DNA from: Roseburia sp. CAG:303 | Lineage (GTDB): Bacteria > Bacillota > Clostridia > Lachnospirales > Lachnospiraceae | Assembly: GCA_000437755.1 (NCBI GenBank) | Contig: FR900122.1 | Location: forward strand, 5,448-69,447 | Length of the DNA: 64,000 nucleotides | Reading direction: 5' to 3' | Part shown: one piece after another, positions 61,114 through 64,000 of the stretch | Position numbering within the stretch: position 1 is the stretch's first letter | Layout of the letters: each line of letters begins with the position of its first letter | The notes under the pieces: model-generated | Databases searched by the model: none | What the model was told of the DNA's origin: nothing | The model's input: only the letters and a program-made list of their open reading frames with translations | Made by a program: the position numbers and the translations under genes

Positions 61114-61659
61114 TTATCCTTCCATCTGCCGTCCGAGGAATGCCGCCGCAACTCCGGCTATCTTATTTTCCGTGTCACTCAGCTCTTTTCCCTGTTCTTT
61201 TCCAAAAATTACAACACTTCCAACAACATCACTTTCAGATAAAATAGGATATATAATCTGCTGTGTTTCACCGGTTGTTTCATCATTTACAATGCTTACT
61301 GCTTTCTTCCTGTCCGCACTGTTGACTGCTGTCCGGTTTTCCATGATTTCTTCCAGCTCCGGACTGATACATTTTCCCAGAAAACCTTTTGTTCCACTTC
61401 CAGCTACGGCAATGACCTTTTCCCTGTCTGTAACCAGAACCCTGTGCCCCGCAATCTGTGACATGGCTTCCGCATAGGCTTTTGCAAAATTTCCGATTTC
61501 TCCAATCGGCGAATATTTTTTCAGTATAACCTGTCCCTGGTTGTCCGTAAAGATCTCAACCGGATCTCCCTCCCGGATCTTCAGAGTTTTTCTTATCTCT
61601 TTTGGAATCACAATCCGTCCCAAATCATCTACCCGTCGAATAATTCCTGTGGCCTTCAT
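61114..61659 (-). CDS. spoVT: Stage V sporulation protein T
   Basis: 181 aa forespore regulator that activates or represses sigma-G genes. AbrB-like N-terminus MKATGIIRRVDDLGRIVIPK and IRKTLKIREGDPVEIFTDN, followed by a GAF-like C-terminal domain (about 55-178). AGGAGG precedes the ATG. A sigma-G-like promoter lies directly upstream, matching its forespore expression in Bacillus. Confidence 0.96.
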   Translation of the reverse strand: MKATGIIRRVDDLGRIVIPKEIRKTLKIREGDPVEIFTDNQGQVILKKYSPIGEIGNFAKAYAEAMSQIAGHRVLVTDREKVIAVAGSGTKGFLGKCISPELEEIMENRTAVNSADRKKAVSIVNDETTGETQQIIYPILSESDVVGSVVIFGKEQGKELSDTENKIAGVAAAFLGRQMEG

Positions 61660-61711
61660 AGAATCCTCCTTATTTGTTTTCTACATACTTTCCATATTTA
61701 TACTATATAGG

Positions 61712-61741
61712 TAGTATGTGGAAATCCAGAGGATTTATGCA
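61712..61741 (-). promoter_or_regulatory. Sigma-G-type promoter of spoVT
   Basis: Minus-strand TGCATA, 17-nt spacer and CATACTA, close to the sigma-G consensus (TGNATA and CATNNTA). The -35 overlaps the last codons of the HAD gene. Confidence 0.65.
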
Positions 61742-62418
61742 TGAATTTCACTTTTTTCTTTAAGATATTCCCTGACTTCCAGAAGGCTTTCAAAGACAGC
61801 TTCGGAAATTTCTCTCATCTCTTCATTCGCCGGCAGGGTATCTATTACCATAAGCGGCCTTAACCCGCCTGCGTGTGCCGCACGGATTCCATTATAGGAA
61901 TCTTCTGCCACATAGGCTTTCGCCGGTTCTGTTCCCAGTTCTGAACACGCCTTTAAAAATATATCCGGTGCCGGTTTACTCCGCTTTACCATATCACCGC
62001 AGATTACCACATCAAAGAAATCGAAGATTCCGGCATCTTTTAACTGGCTGACTACGGTAGCCGTTCTGGTAGAAGAAGCCAGTGCTATCTTCTTTTCCTG
62101 CTCTTTCAGAAATTTAAGCAGTTCCCTGACTCCCGGTTTTACCGGCAGTCTGCCACCATCGTATTTCTCATGGTACATAAGCGATGCTTCTTTGGCATAT
62201 TTATCATATGGAAAATCCTGTCCATAGATTTCCAGCATGATTTCCCTTGTTCTTGCCATCGTTGTTCCCGTACAGGCAAGGCATGCTTTCTCAATATCCT
62301 GAAAACCATATTTCTCTGCCAATTCGATCCAGCAGCCGATAACCGCCCGCTCCGAGTCAAATATTACTCCGTCCATGTCAAAAACCATTGCCTCATACTG
62401 TATACTACCTGGTTTCAT
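61735..62418 (-). CDS. HAD-family hydrolase (beta-phosphoglucomutase/phosphatase-like)
   Basis: 227 aa HAD phosphatase with a small helical cap. Motif I FDMDGVIFDSE, motif II ALASSTRTATV, Lys in DMVKRSKPAPDIFLKA, motif IV YVAEDSYNGIRAA. This layout matches beta-phosphoglucomutase and sugar-phosphate phosphatases; the substrate cannot be read from sequence. It follows the MATE gene by 63 nt. AAGGAG precedes the ATG. Confidence 0.9.
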   Translation of the reverse strand: MKPGSIQYEAMVFDMDGVIFDSERAVIGCWIELAEKYGFQDIEKACLACTGTTMARTREIMLEIYGQDFPYDKYAKEASLMYHEKYDGGRLPVKPGVRELLKFLKEQEKKIALASSTRTATVVSQLKDAGIFDFFDVVICGDMVKRSKPAPDIFLKACSELGTEPAKAYVAEDSYNGIRAAHAGGLRPLMVIDTLPANEEMREISEAVFESLLEVREYLKEKSEIHA

Positions 62419-62481
62419 CTGCTTAAATTCTCCTTATTCACTGTATTTTTTATCCAGATACTTCCCGAAAGTACTAAAACA

Positions 62482-63873
62482 CTATTCCCTGCCTTCCGGT
62501 ATGTTTTTAATAATAGTTCCATAAATCTTCCTAAGGAACATCAGCGATACGGCAAGAGAAATCACTTCCGCAATCGGGAATGACCACCATACCATATGTA
62601 ATCCTCCAAATTTTGCTAACAGATATGCCGCCGGTATTAATACAACCAACTGTCGCATAATAGACACAAGCATGCTGAAAATTGCTTTTCCCAGTGCCTG
62701 GAATACCGTTCCACATACAATACAGAACCATGCGATCAGATAATGGATTCCGATGATTCGGAGTGCCGGCACACCGATTTTCAGCATATCCTCTGATGCA
62801 TTGAACATACCGAGCAATGTCTGTGGGATGATTTCAAAACACAGAAATCCGATAAAAGTAAGACAGAATGCAACTATCATACTGAGTTTTATCGTCTTCA
62901 TCATACGTTTTCTCTGTGCAGCCCCATAATTGTATGCAATAATCGGTGTAATACCGTTATTCAGTCCGAATACCGGCATAAAGAAGAAGCTCTGTAACTT
63001 GAAGTATACTCCAAATACTGCCGTAGCAGTGGATGAAAATCCGATCAGAATACGGTTCATGCAATAGGTCATGACAGAACCTATGGACTGCATAATAATG
63101 GATGGAATACCGATTGCATAGACCATTCCGATAATTCTGATATCAGGACGGAATCCTTTGAAATTAAGTTTAATCTCATGATTAAACTTATGATTGCATG
63201 TAGCTGCCACAATACCTGCCACACACTGCCCGATAACGGTAGCCACTGCTGCCCCCGTTACTCCCATCTTCGGTGCTCCGAGCAGCCCGAAAATCAGAAT
63301 CGGATCCAGTATAATATTTGTAACTGCACCGCAGAGCTGTGATGTCATACTGAAAATAGTTCTTCCCGTGGAAGTAAGCAGCCTCTCGAAAAATACCTGG
63401 GTAAAAAGACCGAATGAAAATATCATAACGGTACTCAGATATTCAATTCCAAGTTCCATGATTTCACTGTCCGCCCCGCCGATCTGGCTGGCATAGAACG
63501 GTTTCACAACTGTAAATCCCAGAACCAGAAAAAGAAGATAACTCAGAAAATACAGAAATGCTGCATTTCTTGCAATGTGATTTGCTTTTTCATAATTTTT
63601 CTCTCCCAGAGACCGTGAAAGCAGTGCATTCATACCGACACCTGTTCCCGTTCCGACCGCAATCAGCAGTGTCTGGAGCGGAAATGCCAGCGACACCGCC
63701 GTAAGTGCATTCTCTGAAAGTTTTGCCACAAAGATGCTGTCCACAATATTATACAATGCCTGGACCAGCATCGAAATCATCATCGGCAGTGACATATTAA
63801 ATAACAATTTTCCTATGGGCATTGTACCCATTTTATTCTCTGCAACAGGTGCAGACGTTTTTTCCTGACTCAT
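62482..63873 (-). CDS. MATE-family efflux transporter
   Basis: 463 aa, twelve transmembrane helices in two MATE halves: GKLLFNMSLPMMISMLVQAL and VDSIFVAKLSENALTAVSLA open the first, and GIPSIIMQSIGSVMTYCMNR opens the second. Na+- or H+-driven export of drugs or metabolites. AGAGG precedes the ATG. It may be co-transcribed with the HAD gene. Confidence 0.93.
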   Translation of the reverse strand: MSQEKTSAPVAENKMGTMPIGKLLFNMSLPMMISMLVQALYNIVDSIFVAKLSENALTAVSLAFPLQTLLIAVGTGTGVGMNALLSRSLGEKNYEKANHIARNAAFLYFLSYLLFLVLGFTVVKPFYASQIGGADSEIMELGIEYLSTVMIFSFGLFTQVFFERLLTSTGRTIFSMTSQLCGAVTNIILDPILIFGLLGAPKMGVTGAAVATVIGQCVAGIVAATCNHKFNHEIKLNFKGFRPDIRIIGMVYAIGIPSIIMQSIGSVMTYCMNRILIGFSSTATAVFGVYFKLQSFFFMPVFGLNNGITPIIAYNYGAAQRKRMMKTIKLSMIVAFCLTFIGFLCFEIIPQTLLGMFNASEDMLKIGVPALRIIGIHYLIAWFCIVCGTVFQALGKAIFSMLVSIMRQLVVLIPAAYLLAKFGGLHMVWWSFPIAEVISLAVSLMFLRKIYGTIIKNIPEGRE

Positions 63874-64000
63874 TTCTTTTACCTCTTTTATATTTATATT
63901 ACTCTTTTTTTCTCCAGTTCTGACTCAGTCCTCTGCAATGCCGCATCGACACTTTTTTCATTATACTATCAAATCCTTTCTTCATTTATCTACTATATAG
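63874..64000 (-). promoter_or_regulatory. Upstream region of the MATE gene
   Basis: A TATAAT (63960-63965, minus strand) lies about 90 nt before the start codon, with no convincing -35 in the window. No other gene is seen to the right edge. Confidence 0.4.

Overview
The window looks like chromosome from a flagellated, spore-forming, anaerobic gut Firmicute, most likely of the Lachnospiraceae (Roseburia/Agathobacter/Lachnospira-like). The reasons are the low to moderate GC, strong AGGAGG ribosome sites, the sporulation and division cluster spoVT - hup - S4 protein - yabP - yabQ - divIC - spoIIE - tilS - hpt - ftsH, a complete Na+-type V-ATPase operon, an [FeFe]-hydrogenase-like protein, a reverse rubrerythrin, glycogen phosphorylase, and secreted arabinan-degrading GH43 enzymes. 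The species cannot be named from sequence alone. Most genes are on the minus strand.

Layout. 1-6.5 kb: two paralogous secreted GH43 arabinanases (the first cut by the window edge) around a DEAD-box helicase and a YkgJ-type cysteine-cluster protein. 6.8-8.3 kb: a Crp/Fnr regulator divergent from a 4Fe-4S protein, with a palindrome at the likely activator position. 8.3-12 kb: a heterodimeric ABC exporter. 12-15.4 kb: a trigger-factor/FKBP-like lipoprotein, a PerR-type regulator frameshifted by a 19-bp tandem duplication, a reverse rubrerythrin with a Fur/PerR-like operator, and a DUF2798 protein. 15.5-17.4 kb: spoIID and spoIIQ homologues. 17.5-21.7 kb: chemoreceptor, flagellin, csrA and a small tyrosine recombinase. 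21.7-29.6 kb: an AAA/PD-(D/E)XK protein, glgP, and ileS behind a T-box. 29.7-39.5 kb: membrane proteins, plsC, BlaI-type regulator, hydrogenase, azlCD, a cytidylate-kinase-like protein and a DUF2974 hydrolase. 39.6-48.2 kb: V-ATPase operon. 48.4-53.2 kb: c-di-GMP phosphodiesterase, tRNA-Leu and tRNA-Tyr, and a GH13 enzyme. 53.5-63.9 kb: the sporulation/division cluster, a HAD phosphatase and a MATE transporter.

Main discovery. At 20.94-21.69 kb the tyrosine recombinase lies between two near-identical palindromic sites (14-bp arms, 5-bp spacer ATATA on the left and TATAT on the right, so inverted relative to each other). Inside the segment, between the recombinase stop codon and the right-hand site, is an excellent flagellar sigma-28 promoter (TAAA-N15-ACCGATAA). 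As sequenced it points away from csrA and flagellin. Inverting the segment would put it directly upstream of the csrA-flagellin pair. This has the layout of a flagellin ON/OFF switch resembling Salmonella Hin in logic but using a tyrosine recombinase, and the sequenced copy appears to be OFF. Between csrA and flagellin there is also a hairpin with an ANGGAN hexaloop plus a GGA overlapping the flagellin ribosome site, the expected form of CsrA translational control.

Other notable points: the disrupted PerR beside its probable target; a GH43 catalytic domain apparently interrupted by a ricin-type CBM13; a spoIIE promoter with 21-bp spacing and 0A-like boxes; and SpoIID/SpoIIQ homologues that seem to lack catalytic residues.
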